This document shows positions 7,291 through 13,792 of a stretch of 22,796 nucleotides of DNA, in pieces. Under the pieces are notes generated by a model. That model saw only the letters and a program-made list of their open reading frames with translations. It did no database searches and was not told the DNA's origin. Made by a program: the position numbers and the translations under genes. Every line of letters begins with the position of its first letter. Position 1 is the first letter of the stretch. Source of the DNA: an uncultured Lachnospiraceae bacterium (GTDB lineage: Bacteria > Bacillota > Clostridia > Lachnospirales > Lachnospiraceae); assembly GCA_937877165.1 (NCBI GenBank), contig CALEFO010000087.1, forward strand, positions 1-22,796. The letters run 5' to 3'.

Positions 7291-7551
7291 TTACCTCTTA
7301 TTCGAAGAGATAAACGCCTCAATGTCGCGGATTGCCGCTTCCTCATCGCTGCCATCCGCAGACACCGTCATCTCATCGCCGTTATCCAGCTCCAGGGACA
7401 TCATTCCCATGATGCTCTTGGCATTAACTCTTTTGGTACCGATCTCAATGTAGATGCGGCTGTCATATTTACTGGCAATCTGAACCAGCTCTGCAATCGG
7501 ACGAGCCTCCAGGCCATCCTTCAGAGCAACCGTCATAGACTTCTTCATCAT
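7291..7551 (-). CDS. HPr-like phosphocarrier with Glu at position 15 (Crh-like)
   Basis: An 86-residue protein of the HPr family (usual length 85-90). In canonical HPr, His15 accepts phosphate from enzyme I of the sugar phosphotransferase system and Ser46 is phosphorylated by HprK. Here the motif reads DGLEARP, so position 15 is Glu, while Ser46 stands in an intact KSIMGMMSL. The same separation of functions is known for Bacillus Crh, which has Gln15. The protein is therefore expected to be a partner of HprK and CcpA rather than a sugar-transport phosphocarrier (inference). It lies 26 bases after whiA, as crh does in Bacillus, and hprK is in the same cluster. GGAG lies eight bases before the first of two consecutive ATGs; the first gives the family numbering. 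Confidence 0.9.
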   Translation of the reverse strand: MMKKSMTVALKDGLEARPIAELVQIASKYDSRIYIEIGTKRVNAKSIMGMMSLELDNGDEMTVSADGSDEEAAIRDIEAFISSNKR

Positions 7552-7577
7552 AATAACTTCTCCTCCTGAATCACTCC

Positions 7578-8537
7578 TCAGAGATCCGCAGCTTCCTTTT
7601 CCTGCGAATCAGTGCTTCGTTCCTGCAGCTCTTCCGCCAGGGCTGCCAGTCTGCGCAGACGGTGATTCACTCCCGACTTGCCGACCGGCGGTTCCAGCAT
7701 TGCTCCGAGCTCCTGCAGAGAACTCTCCGGGTATCTCTCCCGCAGCAAAGCCATCTGCTGCAGGGACTCCGGAAGCGTCTCCCATATGCTGCTCGCCCGA
7801 ATCATATGGATCTGTTCCATCTGCTTCTGAGAAGCGGCGACTGTCTTCATGATATTCGCTGTTTCACAGTTTACCTTCCGGTTGATCCTGCCGCGAACCT
7901 GTTTCATAATCCGCGCATTCTCCATGTCCATCATGCATACATGCGCCCCCAGGAGGCTCAGGATATCCACGATGACGCCGGAATCTCTCGTAACCAGCGC
8001 ATGACCTCTGCCATGGTCGGTCCGCCGCAGTACCGCGCCCGTGTTCGCAAGAAGCCGGGCAATCTGCTGTGCCTGCGGTTCATTCAGGATTTCCCAGGAA
8101 AGGTAGTATTCCTTCTGCGGATCCCGGATGGATCCGACACACAGGAATTGTCCCGCCAAAAAACCACGGACACATTTCTCATCCGCTTCAAAACGATCCG
8201 GCAGCTGCATCAGCGTCATCATCCGCTTCGCGGATTCTCCATAGAAGGCATAGGTCCTCTCCGTACCCGGAAGAAAACCATCCGCCTGCTTCCGATCATC
8301 GCCAATGGAGCCAAGCTCGACAGTAATATTAAATGTTTTCTGAATCAATGTAAAGCACTTATTCCAGGCCTCCGGACGCTGGGAGCGAAGCACTACAGCC
8401 GTTTCCGTGCCGTCCCTCTCCACCTGCACCATGCAGTTAAGGATTGCCGCCAGCTCAGAAAGTGCCGCCTTCTTCGAAGAAGGCTCCTGCTGCATCAGTT
8501 CCCGAAGGACTTTGCTCTGGAAATCCTGTTGTTCCAT
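7578..8537 (-). CDS. whiA: DNA-binding protein WhiA
   Basis: A cytoplasmic DNA-binding protein of 319 residues, near the usual 310-320; WhiA family members act in sporulation regulation in Streptomyces and in division and nucleoid segregation in Bacillus. Residues 1-100 form the N-terminal WhiA domain, 120-205 the degenerate LAGLIDADG domain (RGFLAGQFLCVGSIRDP), and 225-305 the helix-turn-helix domain with NCETANIMKTVAASQKQ and PPVGKSGVNHRLR. The start at 8537 is preceded by GAGG from repeat copy E, five bases away. The upstream gene is rapZ and the downstream gene the HPr-like gene. The glmR/yvcK gene that lies between rapZ and whiA in Bacillus is not here; only repeats E and F are. Confidence 0.96.
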   Translation of the reverse strand: MEQQDFQSKVLRELMQQEPSSKKAALSELAAILNCMVQVERDGTETAVVLRSQRPEAWNKCFTLIQKTFNITVELGSIGDDRKQADGFLPGTERTYAFYGESAKRMMTLMQLPDRFEADEKCVRGFLAGQFLCVGSIRDPQKEYYLSWEILNEPQAQQIARLLANTGAVLRRTDHGRGHALVTRDSGVIVDILSLLGAHVCMMDMENARIMKQVRGRINRKVNCETANIMKTVAASQKQMEQIHMIRASSIWETLPESLQQMALLRERYPESSLQELGAMLEPPVGKSGVNHRLRRLAALAEELQERSTDSQEKEAADL

Positions 8538-8539
8538 AT

Positions 8540-8650
8540 TTACCTCGCTGAGGCAAAACCCGCGAAGGCGGTTTTGCCGAATGCGGCAGCCGGTGCGTCA
8601 GCACCGATGCTGCTGCTTGGAAGTGACATATCGATGTCACTTCCAAGCTT
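8540..8650. repeat. Dispersed palindromic repeat, copy E (full length)
   Basis: The copy matches A through the first three hairpins with a few substitutions. Its terminal hairpin (8615-8648) is a perfect 15-bp stem with an ATCG loop. The stem differs from that of copy A at four positions, and each change is matched on the other arm. The left end supplies the whiA ribosome binding site on the minus strand. Confidence 0.95.
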
Positions 8651-8682
8651 CTACCTCGCTGAGGCAAAACCCGCGAAGGCGG
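8651..8682. repeat. Dispersed palindromic repeat, copy F (truncated, in tandem with E)
   Basis: Directly after copy E another copy begins in the same orientation (TACCTCGCTGAGGC and on) and breaks off after CGCGAAGGCGG, in the middle of the second hairpin. The rapZ stop codon is nine bases further on. The arrangement suggests a partial tandem duplication, or one copy interrupted by another. Confidence 0.9.
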
Positions 8683-8690
8683 ATCCCAGG

Positions 8691-9551
8691 TCAGCCGTTC
8701 TGAATGTCCCGGTGATATAGCTTGATTCCGTAATCACCCTTGTCCTTCAGACGGTTGTACAGATCATTGGCCAGCGTCACGCTCCGGTGTCTGCCTCCGG
8801 TGCAGCCGATGGCAATGACCAACTGGTTCTTTCCCTCTTTTACATAGTAGGGAATCAGGAAGGAAATCATGTCCTCCAGCTTATCCTGGAACTCTCTTGT
8901 CTGCGGATAGGACATCACAAAGTCCTGCACGGCTTTATCATTTCCGGTCTGCGTTTTCAGCTCATCCACGTAGTATGGATTCGGAAGAAAGCGAACATCA
9001 AACACAAGATCCGCGTCCGTCGGAATTCCATATTTAAAGCCAAAGGATGTTACGGAAACCATCAGGGAATTGTATTTCTTGTTCTCCTGAAAAATCCGAA
9101 CCAGCTCCTGCTTCAGATCTCTTGTGAGAAGCCGGGAAGTATCAATGACATAGTCCGCATGGGCCTTAATGTTCTTCAGAATCTCGCGCTCCGCCCGGAT
9201 TCCATCCTCAATCCGGCCATCCGGCGCAAGAGGATGGGCGCGGCGGCTCTCTTTGTACCGTTTGATCAGCGTCTCGTCACTTGCGTCCATAAAGAGGATT
9301 TCATATTGATAGCCCTTCCCGCGCAGGGTATTGAGAACCTCCTCCACATATGCAAACGGCTGATCCGCCCGGACATCCAGTCCCAAAACCACCTTAGAGA
9401 TTTCACTGCCCGGCATGAAAACCAGTTCCATGAATTTATCAATCAGACGGACCGGGAGGTTGTCCACGCAGTAGTAGCCCTCGTCCTCCAGCATCTTGAT
9501 CGCGGTTGCCTTTCCTGAGCCGCTCATTCCCGTAACCACTACAAATCTCAT
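8691..9551 (-). CDS. rapZ: RNase adapter / nucleotide-binding protein RapZ (YvcJ family)
   Basis: A P-loop protein of 286 residues, matching the family length. In Enterobacteria RapZ presents a small RNA to RNase E and senses glucosamine-6-phosphate; in Firmicutes YvcJ hydrolyses nucleotides and affects competence. Visible are the P-loop GMSGSGKA (8-15), the DGYYCVDNLP-like segment EGYYCVDNLP, SFGFKYGIP with DADLVFDVRFLPNP, and the C-terminal GCTGGRHRSV. The P-loop ends in Lys-Ala-Thr where the Walker A pattern expects Lys followed by Ser or Thr. The start codon lies two bases after the murB stop, so the two genes are coupled. Repeats F and E separate it from whiA. Confidence 0.96.
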   Translation of the reverse strand: MRFVVVTGMSGSGKATAIKMLEDEGYYCVDNLPVRLIDKFMELVFMPGSEISKVVLGLDVRADQPFAYVEEVLNTLRGKGYQYEILFMDASDETLIKRYKESRRAHPLAPDGRIEDGIRAEREILKNIKAHADYVIDTSRLLTRDLKQELVRIFQENKKYNSLMVSVTSFGFKYGIPTDADLVFDVRFLPNPYYVDELKTQTGNDKAVQDFVMSYPQTREFQDKLEDMISFLIPYYVKEGKNQLVIAIGCTGGRHRSVTLANDLYNRLKDKGDYGIKLYHRDIQNG

Positions 9552-9553
9552 GA

Positions 9554-10522
9554 TCAGAAATCCCCCAGATAAATAACTTCCTCTTCCAGCCGGACGCCCG
9601 CCTTCTCCCAGACCTTCTGCTGAACGGCAGCAATCACGGCCCGCACATCTGCCGCGGTTGCGTGATCCTTGTTGATCACAAAGCCGCAGTGCTTCTCTGA
9701 TACCTGCGCGCCTCCGACAGAAAATCCTGCAAGCCCCGCATCCATGATCAGCTTCCCGGCAAACATTCCTTCCGGACGTTTGAACGTGCTGCCTGCACTC
9801 GGATATTCCAGCGGCTGCCTGCTTCGACGCCTTTCGGCAAAATCCTGCATTTTCGCCGCAATATCGGCAGAATCGCCCTTTTCAAGCTTCATCTTCACCT
9901 GAAGGGCAATCGCCGGAATCTCCTTCAGTACACTTCTGCGATAGCCAAGACGAAGGTCCCCCTTCGGAACCGTCATTACCTTCCCATCCGGCATCAGAAG
10001 CGTCGCTTCCTCTACCACAAGGTCCATACTTCCATCATAGGCTCCTGCATTCATAACCAGGCCGCCACCGACGGATCCCGGAATTCCCGCGGCAAATTCC
10101 AGACCGGTCAGACCCATCTTCCTCGCCGTCTGCGCCGTTTGTGCCAGAGAAGCGCCGGCCCCTGCCGTTATGACACAGCCCTCCACAGCGATTTCCCGCA
10201 GGTCTTCTGCCTTCTCTTCCGGGGACTCTTTGGCAGCATCCGTCACCGGCTTTTCCAGATTTCCGTTCATCGTGATGATGCAGCCGCGGTAGCCGCGGTC
10301 TCCGACCAGGAGATTTGTTCCCTTTCCGAGCATATACCACGGCGTGCCGTTCTGATCCAGAAGAGCCAGTATATCCTGCAGCTGTGCAAGCTTCCCTACC
10401 CGGACGAAAAGATCCGCCGGCCCGCCGACCCGAAATGACGTATGCTGTGCCATCGGCTCCTGCTCCCGGACATTTTCTTCTCCCAGCAGCTCCCGCAGCC
10501 GGTAAACTTCCTGATCTGTCAT
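9554..10522 (-). CDS. murB: UDP-N-acetylenolpyruvoylglucosamine reductase
   Basis: A cytosolic FAD enzyme that reduces UDP-GlcNAc-enolpyruvate with NADPH to UDP-N-acetylmuramate in peptidoglycan synthesis. Of 322 residues, the FAD domain shows HTSFRVGGPAD (27-37), GKGTNLLV (66-73) and AGIPGSVGG (145-153) with NAGAY following. The catalytic Ser245 is in YPSAGSTFKRP, and Glu313-Glu314 near the C-terminus fit the proton donor position. The Tyr-loop-lacking layout suits the type II enzymes of Firmicutes. An extra charged stretch at about 91-111 makes it slightly longer than usual. The start at 10522 has GGAAGGAA at good distance; an open frame of 15 codons upstream lacks support. It lies between hprK and rapZ. 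Confidence 0.96.
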   Translation of the reverse strand: MTDQEVYRLRELLGEENVREQEPMAQHTSFRVGGPADLFVRVGKLAQLQDILALLDQNGTPWYMLGKGTNLLVGDRGYRGCIITMNGNLEKPVTDAAKESPEEKAEDLREIAVEGCVITAGAGASLAQTAQTARKMGLTGLEFAAGIPGSVGGGLVMNAGAYDGSMDLVVEEATLLMPDGKVMTVPKGDLRLGYRRSVLKEIPAIALQVKMKLEKGDSADIAAKMQDFAERRRSRQPLEYPSAGSTFKRPEGMFAGKLIMDAGLAGFSVGGAQVSEKHCGFVINKDHATAADVRAVIAAVQQKVWEKAGVRLEEEVIYLGDF

Positions 10523-10632
10523 AAATTTCCTTCCTGCCTGTCTGTTTTGTTCTATGCGGATCCGCACAGTTTTTCTTCCTGCTTTTCTGTTCGGTCTTTT
10601 CCAGATGACCGAAACATATTCAACGGTCCCCT

Positions 10633-11574
10633 TTATTCATCGTCCTCATCATGTTTGTGCATCAGTGCATTCTGCACACGGTTATACAGCTCCTGCGCCG
10701 CATTGTAGCCCATCTGCTTCTGACGGTGATTGACCGCTGCCGACTCGCAGATGATTGCAAGATTCCGTCCGGGGCGGATCGGAATTCTGTGGCAGACCAC
10801 GCGGTTGCCCAAATATTCTGTATACTCCTCTTCCAGCCCGAGGCGATCGTACTCCTTGTCCTTGTCCCACTCCTCCAGCTGAATGACCAGATCAATATTC
10901 TGTGTGTCACGTACGCTGGAGACACCGAACAGCGTCTTCACATCAATAATTCCGATGCCTCGCAGCTCAATGAAGTGCTTCGTAATATCCGGAGCAGAGC
11001 CGACCAGCGTCTCCTCAGAAACCTTCCGGATCTCTACAACATCATCGCTGACAAGCCGGTGTCCGCGCTTGATCAGCTCCAGTGCCGCCTCCGACTTGCC
11101 GATGCCGCTCTCACCGGTGATCAGAACGCCCTCACCATAAACATCCACCAAAACGCCGTGAATGGAAATGCACGGAGCCAACCGGACATTCATCCAGCGG
11201 ATCAGTTCCGCCATGAAGACCGATGTAGACTGCTTCGTCTGAAGCACCGGAACTCCGTATTTTGCCGAATATTTCAGAAAAATGGCATCCGGCTGCAGTT
11301 CACGGCAGAAAATAAAGCAAGGGCATCCCATGGCAAACAGCTGGTCATAAATTTCTTCCTTGCGCTCCGGGCTCATATATTCCATATAGGAGTACTCCAC
11401 AAAGCCAAGGATCTGAATACGAGCCGCGTCAAAATGCTCAAAATATCCGGTCAGCTGCACGGCCGGCCGATTGATGTCCGGCTGCTTGATCTTGATTTTG
11501 GTGATATCAATGTCCGGAGTCAGATTGATCAGTTTTTCCTTCTCAATTACTTCACTCAGTTTTACACTTGCCAT
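10633..11574 (-). CDS. hprK: HPr kinase/phosphorylase
   Basis: A bifunctional cytosolic enzyme that phosphorylates Ser46 of HPr/Crh with ATP or pyrophosphate and also reverses the reaction, the central switch of carbon catabolite repression in Firmicutes. It has 313 residues, the normal length. The N-terminal domain is followed by Walker A GESGIGKS (154-161), catalytic SDDVVEI (176-182) and the HprK signature ELRGIGIIDVKTLFG (203-217), then the C-terminal RPGRNLA region. The tail is rich in His, Asp and Glu. The ATG at 11574 has AAAGG nine bases upstream. Its likely substrate, the Ser46-containing HPr-like protein, is encoded 3 kb downstream in the same direction. Confidence 0.97.
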   Translation of the reverse strand: MASVKLSEVIEKEKLINLTPDIDITKIKIKQPDINRPAVQLTGYFEHFDAARIQILGFVEYSYMEYMSPERKEEIYDQLFAMGCPCFIFCRELQPDAIFLKYSAKYGVPVLQTKQSTSVFMAELIRWMNVRLAPCISIHGVLVDVYGEGVLITGESGIGKSEAALELIKRGHRLVSDDVVEIRKVSEETLVGSAPDITKHFIELRGIGIIDVKTLFGVSSVRDTQNIDLVIQLEEWDKDKEYDRLGLEEEYTEYLGNRVVCHRIPIRPGRNLAIICESAAVNHRQKQMGYNAAQELYNRVQNALMHKHDEDDE

Positions 11575-11677
11575 CTCTGAAACCTTTCTGCCGCAGTATC
11601 TGCTGCAGCCTCTTCTGATTCAGTATCCTTCCCTGTTCGTCACAATCCGCGCCGCAGAGCCGTTTCTGCAAAACCAG

Positions 11678-11733
11678 TACCTCGCTGATGCATCAGCACC
11701 GCTGCGGCTGTTTGATGCGATCACATTCAAACT
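11678..11733. repeat. Dispersed palindromic repeat, copy G (internally deleted)
   Basis: The left end TACCTCGCTGA and the right part (CAGCACC, GCTGC, GTTTGA with TCAAAC) are present, but the second hairpin and half of the third are missing. The terminal hairpin keeps only a 6-bp outer stem (11710-11732). It lies eight bases past the uvrC stop codon, in the 166-base gap before hprK, and does not supply a ribosome binding site. Confidence 0.75.
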
Positions 11734-11740
11734 TCTTTGT

Positions 11741-13711
11741 TCAGTGTAGCATATGTGCCTGCCCTGCAGAAGCCCCGGGCGATGCCGCGTCTTCCCCGTG
11801 CAGCTCCTGCGGATGAAAGTAGCGATAAATACTTTCCGCCGTTTCCTCGGGGATTTCCGGAATCTCTGCCAGTTCTTCCCGACTCGCCTTCATGATATCC
11901 TCCACAGAACGGAAGGAGCGCATCAGCGCCTTTTTTCTGGCGGGTCCGACGCCCGGAATCTCATCCAGACGCGAATGAACCTGTGCCTTGGAGCGAAGGG
12001 ACCTGTGATATTCAATCGCAAAGCGGTGCGTTTCGTCCTGAATTCTGGTAATCAGCTTAAAGCCCTCACTGTGCGTATCGATCGGAATCTCACGATTCCG
12101 GAAATAAAGCCCGCGAGTCCGGTGATGATCATCCTTCACCATACCTGCCACCGGAATTTCCAGGCCAAGCTCTTTCAGAACCGCCAGGCAAATATTCACC
12201 TGTCCTCTTCCGCCGTCCATCAAAATCAGATCCGGGAATCTTGTAAAGCTCCCCAGCTCCTCATCCTTGTTCTCTTCCCGCAGCTGCTTTGCTTCCTGCA
12301 GACCGTGCGTGAACCGGCGCATCAGTACCTCTCTCATGCAGGCGTAATCATCCGGCCCGGCGACCGTTTTGATCCGGAACTTCCGGTAGTCGCTGCGCTT
12401 GGGTTTTCCTTTCTCATACACGACCATAGAACCGACATTGGCAAAACCGCTGATATCCGAAATATCATAGCTTTCCATCCGATCCGCCTTCTGAAGGCCG
12501 AGAAGGGATGAAATTTCCCGGACGGCTCCGATCGTTCTGCCCTCCTCGCGCTTAAGCCGTTCCTTGTCCTTGTGAAGAAGAAGCGCCGCGTTCTGTCCCG
12601 CGAGCTCCACCAGCCTCTCCTTCTGGCCGCGCTGCGGGATCAGAATTGAGACCTTTCCCTCACGCCGCTGCGTCAGCCATTCCTCGATGACCGCGCGGTC
12701 CTCCACATTCTCCGGAATCATGATCTCCTTCGGAATGAACGGCGTTCCTGCATAGAACTGCTTCAGGAATTCCGAAACAATCTCCTGTTTTGTCTTGCCT
12801 CCGACATGATTCATATAAAAATGTTCCCGTCCCATCAGCCTGCCGTCACGAATAAAGAACGTCTGAATGACCGCCTCCGCATCGTAATCCTCCTGATCCA
12901 GAGCAATGCCTATGATATCGCGGTCTTCCCCCACGCCCTCCGACATCTTCTGCTTCTGGGAAACCTGCCGGACACTGACCATCAAATCGCGGTAGTGCGC
13001 CGCCTCTTCATAATTTAATGCTTCTGCGGCACGTTCCATTCTACCCTGAAGATCCTTCAGAATCCGTCCGTAATTACCGGACAAAAATTCCACCGCCAGG
13101 TCCACGTGCTCGCGGTATGCCTCCGGCGTGATTCCACCGGCAACACAAGGACCGCTGCAGCGCTTCATATGATAATTCAGACAGGGACGTTCTTTTCCAA
13201 TGTCCCGCGGGAGATTCCGCCCGCAGTCACGCAGGCCATACATCCGGTTCAGCAGCTCGATTGTGTCATGCACCGCGCCGGCGCTGGTGAACGGTCCGAA
13301 ATACTTTGCCTTGTCCTTTTTCCGGATTCTGGCAAAAAGAATCCTCGGGTATTCCTCCCCAACCGTCACCTTGATGTAGGGGTAGGTCTTGTCATCCACA
13401 AGCAGCGTATTGTACTTCGGCCGGTGCTCCTTGATCAGATTGTTCTCCAGAATCAGAGCCTCCAGCTCCGAATCGGTGACAATGTATTCAAACCATGCGA
13501 TCTGCTTCACCATCTGATCAATGGCGGGCCCCCGTCCAATGTTGCTGCGAAAATAGGACCGGACTCTGTTATGCAGAATTTTGGCTTTTCCTATATAAAT
13601 GATCGCATCATGATCATTGTGCATGATGTAGACCCCGGGCTTTTTCGGGAGCTTCGCAAGCTCCTCCTGAATCTGAAAGCCGGTGGCTGTGCTTTTCTTT
13701 CTCTCTGTCAT
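11741..13711 (-). CDS. uvrC: Excinuclease ABC subunit C
   Basis: The nuclease of nucleotide excision repair, making both incisions around a lesion marked by UvrAB. Of 656 residues (typical 590-650), the GIY-YIG domain spans about 24-105 (PGVYIM, IIYIGKAKILHNRVRSYF). A cysteine-containing segment at about 159-187 (CGRNLPRD, KRCSGPC) follows, then a UVR domain near 210-245, the RNase H-like C-terminal nuclease domain (MESYDISDISG, LILMDGGRGQVN), and a helix-hairpin-helix pair (LDEIPGVGPARKKAL). The ATG at 13711 lacks a good ribosome binding site and lies only about ten bases after the ftsH terminator, so a leaderless or weakly translated message is possible. Confidence 0.97.
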   Translation of the reverse strand: MTERKKSTATGFQIQEELAKLPKKPGVYIMHNDHDAIIYIGKAKILHNRVRSYFRSNIGRGPAIDQMVKQIAWFEYIVTDSELEALILENNLIKEHRPKYNTLLVDDKTYPYIKVTVGEEYPRILFARIRKKDKAKYFGPFTSAGAVHDTIELLNRMYGLRDCGRNLPRDIGKERPCLNYHMKRCSGPCVAGGITPEAYREHVDLAVEFLSGNYGRILKDLQGRMERAAEALNYEEAAHYRDLMVSVRQVSQKQKMSEGVGEDRDIIGIALDQEDYDAEAVIQTFFIRDGRLMGREHFYMNHVGGKTKQEIVSEFLKQFYAGTPFIPKEIMIPENVEDRAVIEEWLTQRREGKVSILIPQRGQKERLVELAGQNAALLLHKDKERLKREEGRTIGAVREISSLLGLQKADRMESYDISDISGFANVGSMVVYEKGKPKRSDYRKFRIKTVAGPDDYACMREVLMRRFTHGLQEAKQLREENKDEELGSFTRFPDLILMDGGRGQVNICLAVLKELGLEIPVAGMVKDDHHRTRGLYFRNREIPIDTHSEGFKLITRIQDETHRFAIEYHRSLRSKAQVHSRLDEIPGVGPARKKALMRSFRSVEDIMKASREELAEIPEIPEETAESIYRYFHPQELHGEDAASPGASAGQAHMLH

Positions 13712-13721
13712 ATTTACTGTG

Positions 13722-13753
13722 CAAAAACGGGGCCTCCCGGTTCAGAGGTCCCG
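13722..13753 (-). terminator. Rho-independent terminator after ftsH
   Basis: On the minus strand GGGACCTC pairs with GAGGCCCC (one mismatch) and is followed by GTTTTTG. It stands between the ftsH stop codon and the uvrC ATG. Because uvrC begins immediately after it, uvrC must depend on read-through or on a promoter inside this 81-base gap; no clear one is visible. Confidence 0.8.
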
Positions 13754-13792
13754 CTTGTATCCCTGTATGCTGATTTTCAGAATGCGGCAGTA

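Noticed and set aside
81..8682. The repeat copies as a CRISPR array
   Set aside because: The copies are kilobases apart, have variable length and contain multiple internal hairpins; there are no regular spacers and no cas genes.
10554..10613. Palindrome TGCGGATCCGCA and hairpin TTCGGTC/GACCGAA between hprK and murB as a terminator
   Set aside because: No uridine tract follows on the minus strand, and hprK and murB look co-transcribed.
13778..13792. A further repeat remnant (GAATGCGGCAG) at the 3' end of ftsH
   Set aside because: Only 11 bases match the family, with no flanking hairpin, which is compatible with chance.
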